From positions 1 through 64,000 of the forward strand of contig CALCVP010000012.1 of NCBI GenBank assembly GCA_937907705.1: a DNA stretch of 64,000 nucleotides, read 5' to 3'. This document shows, piece after piece, positions 54,127 to 63,419 of this stretch; the stretch's first letter is position 1; every line of letters begins with the position of its first letter. The notes beneath the pieces were generated by a model. That model saw only the letters and a program-made list of their open reading frames with translations, searched no databases and was not told the DNA's origin. This DNA comes from an uncultured Prevotella sp. (GTDB lineage Bacteria > Bacteroidota > Bacteroidia > Bacteroidales > Bacteroidaceae). Position numbers and translations under genes: made by a program.

Positions 54127-54432
54127 ATGGAACCAAAGTTTGTTGTTACACTTGATGGATATTTGCGTATTGGTCATGTCTGTATGCATAAAGATTTGCT
54201 TTTGCCTGATGATGTTTGCATAGGCGGAGGCTTTTGGGAAGTTGATGAGGCAGGGCATCAACTCTTGCTCTCAGGAAAGTCTTATGACTATGGTAAACCT
54301 AAATGGACTTTTATAGACAGCAAACTTTATGTGCCTAAAATGTATCAAGGCCTGTCTATTGTGTATGAAGGAGATGTCTGGATAGAGTATTATAATGTGT
54401 CAGAACAACTGAATATACATTATTATGAATAG
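54127..54432 (+). CDS. small protein of unknown function
   Basis: A 101-residue product rich in Tyr, Gly and Asp (MEPKFVVTLDGYLRIGHVCM at the start), with no signal, membrane helix or known motif. Its composition and even distribution of hydrophobic residues suggest a small beta-rich cytosolic protein. It stands alone between two intergenic regions. Its stop codon TAG is part of the left end of a repeat element, so the original gene may have been longer or ended differently. No promoter was identified. Confidence 0.6.
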   Translation: MEPKFVVTLDGYLRIGHVCMHKDLLLPDDVCIGGGFWEVDEAGHQLLLSGKSYDYGKPKWTFIDSKLYVPKMYQGLSIVYEGDVWIEYYNVSEQLNIHYYE

Positions 54433-54532
54433 ATGTTCAGAATTAAATTAAACAGAAAGTGCAAGATTGTGTAAGCGTATCTCTTTATCTTATCGACTTC
54501 ATATATGCGATTAATTTAGAACACCTACTTAA
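54430..54532. repeat. AAGTAGGTG terminal-inverted-repeat element, longer copy
   Basis: About 103 bp from ATAGATGTTCAGAATTAAA to TTAATTTAGAACACCTACTTAA. The two ends are imperfect inverted repeats, and both ends match the copy at 43631-43715, including TTCATATATGCG near the right end against TTCATATATACG. It separates the 101-residue protein from the S9 peptidase. Confidence 0.6.
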
Positions 54533-54649
54533 CCCTTAGAAAAAAGATGAAATAAAATAAATTTTTGTCCAAGACATTTATTTTATGCATCTGTTGTGCA
54601 GTTATCTGATAAATATTTTATATTTTTGAATTATAAAAACAAAAATAAT

Positions 54650-56761
54650 ATGAAAAGCAAACTTGTAATGGCTATGGCTATAGGATTTACAGCCTTGTCT
54701 GTATCAGCCCAGCATCTAACATATCCTGAGGCTCCGCATGATGCAACAGTAGACACCTATTTTGGTGAGAAAGTGTCAGATATGTTTCGCCCGTTGGAAG
54801 ATGATAATAGTGAGGCTGCGAGTAATTGGGTAAAGGCAGAAAATAAGCTTACCCGTTCGTATCTTGACAATATGCCACAGCGTGCGGCATATTTGAAACG
54901 ATTAAAGCAAGTGTCTAACTATGAGAAAGTTTACGCTCCTTTCTTTGAGCACGGCAAGTGGTATGTCTATCGCAATGATGGCTTGCAGAACCAAGCTGTG
55001 CTTTATCAGATGGATAAGCTTGGTGGCGAGCAGCATGTGTTTCTTGATCCTAACAGGCTCAGTACTGATGGCACCGTTGCATTGAAAAGTATCTCTTTTT
55101 CTCATGACGGCAAATACTTTGCTTATGTCATATCCCGCAATGGCTCTGATTGGGAAGAAATATATGTCAAAGATGTTGCCACAGGTACAATGCTTGACGA
55201 TCATATCATTTGGGCTAAGTTTACCTCTGCTGCATGGAAAGGTGATGGCTTCTATTATAGTGCTTATGACGCCCCCGAAAAAGGGCATGAAACATCAGCA
55301 AAAAATTCTATTCAAAAGGTTTATTATCATAAGCTTGGTACCTCTCAGAGTGCAGACAAGCTTTTTTACCAGAACCCTGCTTGTCCTCTCCGCTTTTATA
55401 GTGTTGATGTAAATAGGGAAGAAACAATGATGTTTCTTTATGAATCGGGCATGGATCAAGGTGTAAATCTGTTTGTACGTGACCTAAGAGAGCCGGATGC
55501 CCAGTTTGTTCAGATGACAGGAGATGCGTCTAAGGATTATGAACCTCTTGAAACTATTGGCGACTCTATCATAATCAAGACCAATGCAGGAGCAGAACGC
55601 TATCGACTGATGGTGGCAAACATACATCAACCTGGCTATCAAGACTGGACAGAGTTAGTGCCAGAAGCAGATGCTGTGCTGGACGACATAGCTTTTGCTG
55701 ATCATGATAAGATGGCACTTACTTATATGAAAGATAATTGTAGTGAGTCTTTTTTGTATGACGTTACAGGCAAACGCTTGGCAGAGATAAATTTGCCAGG
55801 TGTAGGAAATGTGTCGTTTATGGGTAAACGCGAACGCTCCGAGTGCTTCTATCTATATACATCTTATACAGTTCCTACTACGGTATATCGCTATGATATA
55901 GCCACAGGAAAAAGTAGTATCTTCAGTCAGCCAAAAGTTAATTTTAAGACTTCGGACTATGTAAGTGAGAAGCATTGGTATACAAGTAAAGATGGTACAC
56001 GCATTCCCATTTTCCTCACCTATAAGAAAGGTCTGAAGAAAAACGGAAAAACCCCTGTACTGATGTATGGTTATGGCGGTTTTAACATTACTGTTCCTCC
56101 TGCTTTCTCTGTCATGCGCTTGCCCTATCTTGAGAGTGGTGGTATTTATGCTTATGTAGTTCTTCGTGGTGGAGGCGAGTATGGCGAAGCTTGGCATCTT
56201 GCCGGTACCAAATTGCAGAAGCAAAATGTCTTTGACGATTTTATCTCTGCCGCAGAGTGGCTGATGCAAAACAAATACACAGATAAAGAGCATCTGGCCA
56301 TTATGGGGGGCAGCAATGGAGGATTGCTTGTCGGTGCATGTATGACACAGCGTCCTGATTTATTTAAAGTATGCATACCGCAAGTAGGTGTGATGGATAT
56401 GCTTCGCTATCATAAGTTTACGATAGGTTGGAACTGGGCACCTGATTATGGAACAAGCGAAGATTCAAAAGAAATGTTTGAATATTTGAAAGGCTATTCT
56501 CCATTGCATAACGTTCGAAACGGTGTCAGCTATCCTGCTACATTAGTAACAACTGCTGATCATGATGACCGTGTAGTTCCTGCACATTCTTTCAAGTTTG
56601 CAGCAGCATTGCAGCATTGCCAGTCTGGCACAGCACCGGTTCTTATTAGTATTGGCAGTAAGGCTGGCCATGGTGGAGGTAAGCCATTGTCGAAACAAAT
56701 GGAAGAGGCAGCCGATATTTACGGATTTATAATGTATCAGATGGGTGTGAAGGTGAAGTAA
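54650..56761 (+). CDS. secreted prolyl oligopeptidase (S9A family)
   Basis: Serine peptidase cleaving after proline in short peptides, probably in the periplasm. The start at 54650 (MKSKLVMAMAIGFTALSVSA, a signal peptide) is preferred to a longer frame because a TATTTTTG -7 box lies at 54621-54628. The 703-residue product has an N-terminal seven-bladed propeller and a C-terminal alpha/beta hydrolase domain with the catalytic serine in GGSNGG (about 552-557), aspartate in DHDDRV (about 638) and histidine in AGHGGG (about 673). Full length; a strong terminator follows. Confidence 0.95.
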   Translation: MKSKLVMAMAIGFTALSVSAQHLTYPEAPHDATVDTYFGEKVSDMFRPLEDDNSEAASNWVKAENKLTRSYLDNMPQRAAYLKRLKQVSNYEKVYAPFFEHGKWYVYRNDGLQNQAVLYQMDKLGGEQHVFLDPNRLSTDGTVALKSISFSHDGKYFAYVISRNGSDWEEIYVKDVATGTMLDDHIIWAKFTSAAWKGDGFYYSAYDAPEKGHETSAKNSIQKVYYHKLGTSQSADKLFYQNPACPLRFYSVDVNREETMMFLYESGMDQGVNLFVRDLREPDAQFVQMTGDASKDYEPLETIGDSIIIKTNAGAERYRLMVANIHQPGYQDWTELVPEADAVLDDIAFADHDKMALTYMKDNCSESFLYDVTGKRLAEINLPGVGNVSFMGKRERSECFYLYTSYTVPTTVYRYDIATGKSSIFSQPKVNFKTSDYVSEKHWYTSKDGTRIPIFLTYKKGLKKNGKTPVLMYGYGGFNITVPPAFSVMRLPYLESGGIYAYVVLRGGGEYGEAWHLAGTKLQKQNVFDDFISAAEWLMQNKYTDKEHLAIMGGSNGGLLVGACMTQRPDLFKVCIPQVGVMDMLRYHKFTIGWNWAPDYGTSEDSKEMFEYLKGYSPLHNVRNGVSYPATLVTTADHDDRVVPAHSFKFAAALQHCQSGTAPVLISIGSKAGHGGGKPLSKQMEEAADIYGFIMYQMGVKVK

Positions 56762-56815
56762 ACAATCGACAGGTGCAAAATGTTGATGGTGTGTCATAAG
56801 CTTCAGCCAACACTC

Positions 56816-56877
56816 AACATAAACAAGACTCGCAACGTTAGAGCATTTTTATTGAAGTTGCGAGTCTTGTTTATGTT
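56816..56877 (+). terminator. terminator of the S9 peptidase gene
   Basis: A perfect inverted repeat with 21-nt arms (56816-56836 and 56857-56877; inner part AAGACTCGCAAC) encloses a 20-nt loop and is followed by TTCTTAAG on the plus strand. It begins 55 nt after the stop codon. The unusual length of the stem makes it one of the strongest hairpins in the window. Confidence 0.75.
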
Positions 56878-56973
56878 TTCTTAAGCCCAATTCAAACATA
56901 GCTCATATTACATTCAATGGGGTAAAAACGATGTTTCGTTAACATGCCCATCATGCATAATCTTTTTGCAAAG

Positions 56974-57005
56974 TTGGCATTTTTCTGATATTTATCGTAA
57001 ATTTG
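56974..57005 (+). promoter_or_regulatory. probable promoter of the DUF4861 gene
   Basis: TTGG (56974-56977), a 20-nt spacer and TAAATTTG (56998-57005). The -7 box is perfect, the -33 box imperfect. Transcription near 57012 puts the start codon at 57032, ruling out a longer frame that begins upstream. Confidence 0.5.
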
Positions 57006-57031
57006 CACGGAAAATAAATTTATATCAAACT

Positions 57032-58261
57032 ATGCAGAAAAGACTATCTACACTTCTGATTTGTTCATTGGTATCAGTAGCTGCTGTTTCTGCCGACAAA
57101 GATTTGACGGTAACAGTGGCTAATCATACAGGAATGGACAAAACTAACGAGCCCATTGTGCTAAAAGTAAATAAGTATGGTATGGAGGTAACTTCTGCCT
57201 TGGTAACATTGGATGGTAAAGAGATACCGTGTCAGTTGGATGATATGGATAGAGACGGTGTCTCTGACGAATTGTGCTTCCTGACAGATATTACCAAGAA
57301 GAATATGCAGACATTCAAGGTAACTCTTTCAGATACAGGTAAGCCACGTGTGTATTCTCCCAAGACTTATGCAGAGCTGATGGTGTTGAATCGTAAGGTG
57401 AAAATAAAGAACAAGCAAGATCTCTATCTCTCAGAGATGACAGTAGAGAAGGGCGTTAACCCGTATCAGCAAATGAATCATCATGGGGTGGCTTTTGAAA
57501 ACGAGCTGCTTTGCATGCGTGTGTATTTTGACCATCGGCAGACAGTGGACCTGTATGGTAAAATAAGCAAGCGGTTAGAGCTGAAAGATACTCAGTTTTA
57601 TCCTGATGCAGAACAAAAGGCCAATGGCTATGGTGATGATGTATTGTGGGTAGGAACTTCTTATGGCTTGGGAGCCTTGAGAGGTTGGAATGGTACCAAA
57701 CAGACAATGTTGAATGATGTAGACCGCAGGTCGCAAAGAGTTATTGCAAGCGGTCCGCTGAGAACGATTGTAGAGATAGAAGATCGCGGATGGACGCAAG
57801 ATGGCGGTAATGAAACAGTGGATATGACAACCCGCTATATTTTGTATGCAGGGCATAGAGACTGTGATGTAAATGTATGGTTCAGAAAGCCTACATATAG
57901 CCTGTATTCTACAGGATTGGTCAATGTAAAAGGCTCTGATGAGTATAGCAATAAAAATGGCATACGCGGATGTTGGGGTACAGATTGGCCTGTAGCATTA
58001 AAAGATACGGCCAACCATAAGCGTGAAACAGTAGGTTTGGGCATATATATTCCAAAGCAGTATATCGTAAGTGAGGAAAAGGCCGATGCTGATGAATATA
58101 CTTTTGTGATAAAACCTCAAGGCACTTCACTAAACTATAAGATAACATATTGCAGCGCTAATGAGAATTTTGGCTATCATTCAAAGAAAGAGTGGTTTCA
58201 GTATTTGAAAGAGTGGGAAGAGCAACTTTCCAAGCCGCTTGTTGTAACTGTAAGTGAATAA
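57032..58261 (+). CDS. secreted DUF4861-family protein
   Basis: A 409-residue exported protein (signal MQKRLSTLLICSLVSVAAVS) of a beta-rich family of unknown activity. The start at 57032 is set by the signal peptide and the promoter upstream. Family features include DGKEIPCQLDDMDRDGVSDEL (about 60-80), RTIVEIEDRGW, and CWGTDWPVALKD in the C-terminal half. Members are often found in pectin or rhamnogalacturonan loci, which agrees with the hexuronate genes that follow on the other strand. A carbohydrate-binding or lyase-like role is only a guess. Confidence 0.85.
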   Translation: MQKRLSTLLICSLVSVAAVSADKDLTVTVANHTGMDKTNEPIVLKVNKYGMEVTSALVTLDGKEIPCQLDDMDRDGVSDELCFLTDITKKNMQTFKVTLSDTGKPRVYSPKTYAELMVLNRKVKIKNKQDLYLSEMTVEKGVNPYQQMNHHGVAFENELLCMRVYFDHRQTVDLYGKISKRLELKDTQFYPDAEQKANGYGDDVLWVGTSYGLGALRGWNGTKQTMLNDVDRRSQRVIASGPLRTIVEIEDRGWTQDGGNETVDMTTRYILYAGHRDCDVNVWFRKPTYSLYSTGLVNVKGSDEYSNKNGIRGCWGTDWPVALKDTANHKRETVGLGIYIPKQYIVSEEKADADEYTFVIKPQGTSLNYKITYCSANENFGYHSKKEWFQYLKEWEEQLSKPLVVTVSE

Positions 58262-58416
58262 GCAAAATGCAGTCAATGACTTGACGTAGCAAGAGGTATC
58301 CATATCCAAAATACTGGCATAGCGAATGCTTTGCTGGAACTATGTAATATTTATTGGATATGTTTTGCTATGTCAAGATCTATTCTAACAGGTATGAATG
58401 GATATGGAAATAAAAT

Positions 58417-58445
58417 AAGGGCAATATCACAGCGATATTGCCCTT
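58417..58445. terminator. terminator of tagaturonate reductase
   Basis: AAGGGCAATATC (58417-58428) and its exact complement (58434-58445) form a 12-bp stem with a 5-nt loop. On the minus strand TTATTTTATTT follows, so it terminates the gene ending at 58479; it may also stop the convergent DUF4861 transcript. Confidence 0.85.
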
Positions 58446-58478
58446 GTAAAATTATTATAAATTATCAAACGTCTGCTG

Positions 58479-59960
58479 TTAGAGAATGGTCTTGACAGCC
58501 TCAAGCATACCCTTCTCTTGAATAAGGTCAAGATCTTTCTTTACGAGTTTCGTCAAGCCAGGTACGGTCTTGTTGAGGTCTTCATGCCATACATAGTCAA
58601 ATGCGAGAACTCCCTCTGCAATTTTCTGAGTATCGCCTGTAGCCCAAAGTTCCTGTAATTTCTCAATAATCTTTGGATCATCATTTGGCTTGATTTCTGC
58701 ACCATCTTCACGCACACCACCTTTATAGTAAGTAATGATGGCAGCAAGACCGAATACCAATCCTTGAGGAAGTTCACCCTTACGCTCCAAATAAACCTTA
58801 ACACCTGGAAGGTCGCGAGTTTCGTATTTAGGGAATGAGTTCAACATGATACTGGTAACCTGATGATCTACAAATGGATTCTCAAAACGCTCCAATACGT
58901 CAGAAGCAAACTGCTGAAGCTCGTCCATAGGCAGGTTAAGTGTCTGCATTAATTCGTCAAACTGTACCTTATGGATGTACTTGCCTAATACAGGATGCTC
59001 ACAAGCATCACGAACGATGTTGACACCGCTCAAGTAAGTAACAGGGCTTAATACAGTGTGAGGACCATTCAGCAAGGTAACTTTGCGCTCATGATATGGC
59101 TTTTCATTATCAGTAATAAGAACATGCAGACCAGCCTTATGAGCGGGAAACTCTTCTTTCATTTGCTCTACTGTCATATTTTCAGCCTTTTCAATGACCC
59201 AAAGGTGGAAACTTTCTGCCTTGACAACAAGGTTATCCTTGTAGCAAACCTTTTGCTGGATTTCCTTGATGGTATCGCGTGGGAAACCAGGAACGATACG
59301 GTCTACCAAAGTTGCACATACGTAGCAGTAATTGGTAAACCAAGCTTTGAAGCCTTCATAGTCGGCACCCATGTCTTTTTTCCAAAGCTCAATGTACTGA
59401 TAGATACATTCTTTCAAGTGGTGTCCGTTCAAGAAGATGAGCTCACAAGGCATTAAAATCATACCCTTAGAAGGATCACCGTCAAAGAACTTATAGCGAT
59501 GGAACAAAAGCTGTACCAGCTTGCCTGGATAAGAAGCGGCAGGAGCATCTGTAAATTTACAGCTATCGTCAAAAGCAATACCTGCTTCTGTTGTGTTAGA
59601 GATTATAAAACGCATTTCTGGCTGTTCTGCCAATGCCATGAAAGCTTGGTTTTGAGAATATGGATTTAATGCACGGCTTACTACGTCAATACGTTCCAGA
59701 GTATTGACAGGCTGGCCATTTTCTTTACCTTGAAGGTTTACATGATAAAGGCAATCTTGACCATTCAGCCAATCTACCATACCTTGAGCCAAAGGCTGTA
59801 CGATAACAACAGAGCCGTTGAAGTCTGTTCTTTGGTTCATCTTCCAAACAATCCAATCAACGAATGCACGTAAGAAGTTTCCTTCACCAAATTGGATGAT
59901 TCTCTCGGGCATTACGCTCTTTGGCGCAGTCCTTTTGTTTAGAGCTTGCAATTTTTTCAT
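58479..59960 (-). CDS. uxaB: tagaturonate reductase (altronate oxidoreductase)
   Basis: Reduces D-tagaturonate to D-altronate with NADH in galacturonate catabolism. The 493-residue protein belongs to the mannitol dehydrogenase/UxaB group: IQFGEGNFLRAFVDWIVWK (about 22-40) is the UxaB-type Rossmann start, and LLNGPHTVLSPVTYLSGV with the downstream helical domain carries the active-site lysine/asparagine/histidine set. A TAAATTTG -7 box lies at 60015-60008 on the minus strand and a perfect palindrome at 60058-60075, a candidate operator. Its pathway partners lie just upstream. Confidence 0.93.
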   Translation of the reverse strand: MKKLQALNKRTAPKSVMPERIIQFGEGNFLRAFVDWIVWKMNQRTDFNGSVVIVQPLAQGMVDWLNGQDCLYHVNLQGKENGQPVNTLERIDVVSRALNPYSQNQAFMALAEQPEMRFIISNTTEAGIAFDDSCKFTDAPAASYPGKLVQLLFHRYKFFDGDPSKGMILMPCELIFLNGHHLKECIYQYIELWKKDMGADYEGFKAWFTNYCYVCATLVDRIVPGFPRDTIKEIQQKVCYKDNLVVKAESFHLWVIEKAENMTVEQMKEEFPAHKAGLHVLITDNEKPYHERKVTLLNGPHTVLSPVTYLSGVNIVRDACEHPVLGKYIHKVQFDELMQTLNLPMDELQQFASDVLERFENPFVDHQVTSIMLNSFPKYETRDLPGVKVYLERKGELPQGLVFGLAAIITYYKGGVREDGAEIKPNDDPKIIEKLQELWATGDTQKIAEGVLAFDYVWHEDLNKTVPGLTKLVKKDLDLIQEKGMLEAVKTIL

Positions 59961-60057
59961 GATTTGTATTTAATAAATAAATTTGATTTGTTTTTCTTTT
60001 TCGTGTGCAAATTTACTATATATTTCGATAGCGTGATATACTTATCTCTGTTAAAAA

Positions 60058-60075
60058 TACGTAAAGGTTTACGTA
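60058..60075. promoter_or_regulatory. palindromic candidate operator upstream of uxaB
   Basis: TACGTAAA-GG-TTTACGTA, a perfect palindrome with 8-bp arms, lies about 100 nt before the uxaB start and about 43 nt upstream of its likely -7 box. The form suits a LacI- or GntR-family dimer controlling hexuronate genes. No second copy was found before uxuA, and no such regulator is encoded in the window. Confidence 0.45.
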
Positions 60076-60198
60076 GATAGACTGTGCTACTATCAACTTG
60101 TAACTTTCAGTTCTTCCCTGCTTGAATATGTCTCTCTTGCACTGGCATAATGGAGACAATTATTGATATCTGCTATTGTCTGAAACTGTAACAGCAAA

Positions 60199-60226
60199 AA
60201 AGGAGACGTGATAACACATCTCCTTT
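60199..60226 (-). terminator. terminator of the uxuAB pair
   Basis: AAAGGAGACGTG (60199-60210) and CACATCTCCTTT (60215-60226) pair with one mismatch around a 4-nt loop, and on the minus strand TTTTTTG follows. It lies 27 nt after the SDR gene. Confidence 0.85.
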
Positions 60227-60252
60227 ACATGAAAGTATAAGTATTTTCTTGA

Positions 60253-61065
60253 TTACATAGCATAAACATTGAAACCACCATCTACAACGGCAACTGTGCC
60301 TGTAACAAACTTGGCAGCATCGCTCATCAGATAATGAATCGTTCCGCAGAGTTCTTCAGGATCACCCATGCGGCCATAAGGAGTCTGGCGGATAACATCA
60401 TTGCCACGTTTGGTATAAGAACCGTCTGGGTTGGTAAGTAAAGCGCGGTTTTGGTCAGTGATAAAGAAACCGGGGGCGATAGCATTGACACGGATGCCTT
60501 CACCGAACTTTTTGGCACACTCTGTTGCCATAAATTCAGTGAAATTGCTTATGCCTGCCTTTGCTGCTGAATATCCACACACGCGGGTAATAGGACGGAA
60601 AGCTGCCATAGAAGAGAAGTTGATGATAGAACCTTTTCCTTGTTTTACCATGGGTTTCAAAAATACCTGAGTAGGAATGACGGTACCGGTAAGGTTTAAT
60701 TCAAGAACCTTTTGGAAAGCATCTACCTTTAAATCAAAGAAGTTGCCATCAGGAGCAATGACCGCACCTGCCATGTTTCCACCAGCAGCATTTAGCAAAG
60801 TGTTTACTCTGCCATATTTGGTCAAAATGTCATTGCAGTTTTTCTCTACTATTGCTTGATTCATTACATCGGTCTTCATGAATTCGCATTGGCCACCAGC
60901 CTGCGCTATATCAGCTACTATCTTGTGACCTACCTCTTCTTTACGGCCGAGGATAATTATTTTGGCTCCGTTTAGAGCAAGGTATTTAGCAATTGTGCGA
61001 CCTAATACACCTGTACCACCAGTAATGACAACTATGTTGTCTTTAATGTCAAACAAGTTTTTCAT
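60253..61065 (-). CDS. uxuB: SDR-family D-mannonate/fructuronate oxidoreductase
   Basis: A 270-residue short-chain dehydrogenase: GGTGVLGRTIA (about 16-26) binds NAD(P), and the catalytic Ser-Tyr-Lys set lies in FSSMAAF and CGYSAAKAG. The C-terminal end FVTGTVAVVDGGF is standard. In Bacteroidales, SDR enzymes of this kind replace the classical UxuB and interconvert fructuronate and mannonate. It sits 92 nt after mannonate dehydratase, which supports that role. ATG at 61065 is preferred to GTG at 61071. By sequence alone gluconate 5-dehydrogenase is an alternative. Confidence 0.88.
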   Translation of the reverse strand: MKNLFDIKDNIVVITGGTGVLGRTIAKYLALNGAKIIILGRKEEVGHKIVADIAQAGGQCEFMKTDVMNQAIVEKNCNDILTKYGRVNTLLNAAGGNMAGAVIAPDGNFFDLKVDAFQKVLELNLTGTVIPTQVFLKPMVKQGKGSIINFSSMAAFRPITRVCGYSAAKAGISNFTEFMATECAKKFGEGIRVNAIAPGFFITDQNRALLTNPDGSYTKRGNDVIRQTPYGRMGDPEELCGTIHYLMSDAAKFVTGTVAVVDGGFNVYAM

Positions 61066-61157
61066 AATCACTGTTTATTAATTGAAAATTAGTTTTAATT
61101 ATGCGATAATGTACTTACTGCTATTTAATTATTTAACAGAAGTATGGTTTACCTTCT

Positions 61158-62384
61158 TTATTCAAAGAATCCAGGTTGATGGTAGGTAATGCCTAATTCT
61201 CGGTCTACAGTAGCCAGAATGCCTTGTACCTGCCCCATGGCAAACATGCGACCCAAGAAACTGTAACCAGCATTATAGCCACGGTTCTCGTCACCAAGCA
61301 TTGTCATACCATGATCTACGCGCATAGGCAAGTGGGCTATATTTGAATTGTCTTTGCGTGTTTGCTCCTCTTTCTCAAATATACGTGCAAGCTCTATCAA
61401 GTCAGCACGACCGCCTAAATGTGAGGCTTCTGTAAAGTCGCCATTTTTGAATATGTGGCAAGAACGCAGATGAACAAACCATGTACGATCAGCATATTTA
61501 TGAGCCAATTCAACTACATTATTGTGAGCTCCTGCAGAAAGAGAACCTGCACAGAAGGTAAGCCCATTATGAGGATTGTCTACTGCATGAAGAAACCAAT
61601 CAATGTCAGCATCGCAGGTTACGATGCGTGGTAAGCCAAGAATAGGAAATGGTGGATCGTCTGGATGGACGCACATATACATGTCATATTCATTGCATGT
61701 AGGCATGATGGCGGACAGAAAATACCGCATATTTTCGCGTAATTGCTCTTTTGTAATACCTTTATAAAGAGCCAGCAAATTGCGGAATAGTTCAACAGGA
61801 TGCTCATCGCCTTCTTTTATATTGCCACTTACAAAGCCTTGTGTCTTGACGATGATATTTTCTACCAATTGGTGATCGTCTTCTGCTGTCATTGTCTTTT
61901 TTAATTCTTCTACTTGTTTGAGAATGTCAGCAGACCAATCCTTTTCTGCACCTTCGCGTTTTAAAATGCAAATATCAAAATAGGCAAATTGTGTATGCGA
62001 GAAATACAGGTTGGTGGTTCCATTCGGATTCGGATGAGATAAATCTGTACGTGCCCAATCCAATACAGGCATAAAATTATAGCAAATGGTATGTATTCCT
62101 TCTAAGGAAAGATTTTTCAAGCTCTCTTTGTAGTTTTCAATCAGTTGGTCTCTGTCGGGACCGGCATATTTAATGCTTTCACATACAGGCAAGCTCTCTA
62201 CTACAGACCATCTCATTCCGTAGCTTTCTATGTATTCACGTAAATCTCTGATTTTCTCACGTGTCCACACTTCACCGTTTGGTACATCATGCAAGGCTGT
62301 TACAATGCCTTCAACTCCAATTTGTTTTAGCATGGCAAGTGTTATTTTGTCATTCTTGCCAAACCATCTCCACGTTCTTTCCAT
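61158..62384 (-). CDS. uxuA: mannonate dehydratase
   Basis: Dehydrates D-mannonate to 2-keto-3-deoxygluconate in glucuronate catabolism. The 408-residue TIM-barrel protein is full length and begins MERTWRWFGKNDKI, a typical UxuA opening; other family stretches are FCAGSLSAGAHN, VHLRSCHIFKNGDF with metal/substrate residues, and VDHGMTMLGDE. It is first of a uxuA-uxuB pair that ends at the terminator at 60199. With uxaB nearby, both the glucuronate and galacturonate branches are represented; the kinase and aldolase for the last steps are not in the window. Confidence 0.96.
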   Translation of the reverse strand: MERTWRWFGKNDKITLAMLKQIGVEGIVTALHDVPNGEVWTREKIRDLREYIESYGMRWSVVESLPVCESIKYAGPDRDQLIENYKESLKNLSLEGIHTICYNFMPVLDWARTDLSHPNPNGTTNLYFSHTQFAYFDICILKREGAEKDWSADILKQVEELKKTMTAEDDHQLVENIIVKTQGFVSGNIKEGDEHPVELFRNLLALYKGITKEQLRENMRYFLSAIMPTCNEYDMYMCVHPDDPPFPILGLPRIVTCDADIDWFLHAVDNPHNGLTFCAGSLSAGAHNNVVELAHKYADRTWFVHLRSCHIFKNGDFTEASHLGGRADLIELARIFEKEEQTRKDNSNIAHLPMRVDHGMTMLGDENRGYNAGYSFLGRMFAMGQVQGILATVDRELGITYHQPGFFE

Positions 62385-62440
62385 AATTAAATATAATGTT
62401 TTTATATGTCCAATCCTATTTTTGCAAATGACGTTATTGT

Positions 62441-62911
62441 TTATTCATGGTGATAAGGCTCATTACGGATAATGGTGCAGGCTCTGTACAGCTGTTCTGC
62501 AAAAACCAAGCGCACCATTTGATGAGAGAAAGTCATTTTAGACAAAGATATTTTCCCGTCAGCGCGGGCATATACATCATCAGAAAACCCATAAGGTCCC
62601 CCGATAATGAAATAAAGCTGTTTGACAGTCTGTTGTATTTTCTCTATCCAGGCGGCAAATTCAATGCTTCGATATTCTTTGCCATGCTCGTCCAGCAAGA
62701 TAACGGTGCTTTTATTTTCAATACTCTTCAGTATCAGTTCACCTTCTTTCTCTTTTTGCTGGTTTTCACTGAGATTTTTATTGTTTTTTAATTCAGGAAT
62801 AACTTTGATAGAAAAAGGTATATAGTGATTGATACGTTCCTCATAATCTCTAATACCTGTTTCATACATTTTATTAGCTGTTTTTCCTACTAATATCAAT
62901 GTCGTTTTCAT
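62441..62911 (-). CDS. rlmH: 23S rRNA (pseudouridine1915-N3)-methyltransferase
   Basis: SPOUT-class methyltransferase acting on pseudouridine 1915 in helix 69 of assembled 70S ribosomes. The 156-residue product shows the knotted cofactor-site motif FIIGGPYGF and the C-terminal LSKMTFSHQMVRLVFAEQLY segment, both diagnostic. Length is standard. It follows a DUF4491 gene by 52 nt and is probably transcribed from that gene's promoter. Confidence 0.96.
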   Translation of the reverse strand: MKTTLILVGKTANKMYETGIRDYEERINHYIPFSIKVIPELKNNKNLSENQQKEKEGELILKSIENKSTVILLDEHGKEYRSIEFAAWIEKIQQTVKQLYFIIGGPYGFSDDVYARADGKISLSKMTFSHQMVRLVFAEQLYRACTIIRNEPYHHE

Positions 62912-62963
62912 TTTTTCTGTCTTTAAGTGGATGGCTGTATGATTTCTGATGGTGCTTATGTGC

Positions 62964-63266
62964 TTATTCGTATTCAGATTTTCTCTTGGGGTTCATAGGA
63001 AACCAGCCCTTCAAAACTCTTTCACGTTGCTCAAACAACTCTTTTATACTCCAAAGAGAAGAAGCTCCGATAATACCCAACACAGCAGACAAGAGATACG
63101 AGTCAATAAAAAGTGCACCGATGATGCATCCCAATCCTACAATCAAAAAAATCCACCAATATTTTACACCCGTATAATATTCTGTTTTGATGACGATAGG
63201 ATGGAAAATGCCAATGATAAGGAACGAAATAACGGCTATGAGTATTCCGGAAAAATATAGTTGCAT
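62964..63266 (-). CDS. DUF4491-family small membrane protein
   Basis: A 100-residue inner-membrane protein with three hydrophobic stretches (about 4-23, 38-55, 57-73), then a polar tail with KELFEQRERVLKGWFPMNPK, the mark of the DUF4491 family. Function unknown. It precedes rlmH and has its own consensus promoter, so the pair forms a small operon. Confidence 0.88.
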   Translation of the reverse strand: MQLYFSGILIAVISFLIIGIFHPIVIKTEYYTGVKYWWIFLIVGLGCIIGALFIDSYLLSAVLGIIGASSLWSIKELFEQRERVLKGWFPMNPKRKSEYE

Positions 63267-63296
63267 ATATTGTTATAATCAATTAAAAACTTGTGG

Positions 63297-63327
63297 CAAA
63301 GTTACTTTTTTTTTCTTTAATAGCAAA
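63297..63327 (-). promoter_or_regulatory. promoter of the DUF4491-rlmH operon
   Basis: On the minus strand TTTG (63327-63324), a 19-nt spacer and TAACTTTG (63304-63297) match the Bacteroidetes consensus exactly. Expected start near 63290, about 24 nt before the start codon. Confidence 0.65.
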
Positions 63328-63419
63328 GGCTATCTATTTAAATAATCTCGTTGTATTCAAAAAAGGATTAAAAACTAAAAAATATATGATTTATTAATGT
63401 GGTTTCAAAATTAAATCAT

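Noticed and set aside
43631..54532. Composite transposon bounded by the AAGTAGGTG elements.
   Set aside because: The genes between them are ordinary chromosomal genes (dedA, maf, kdsC, sbcCD), there is no transposase, and further copies lie outside the pair.
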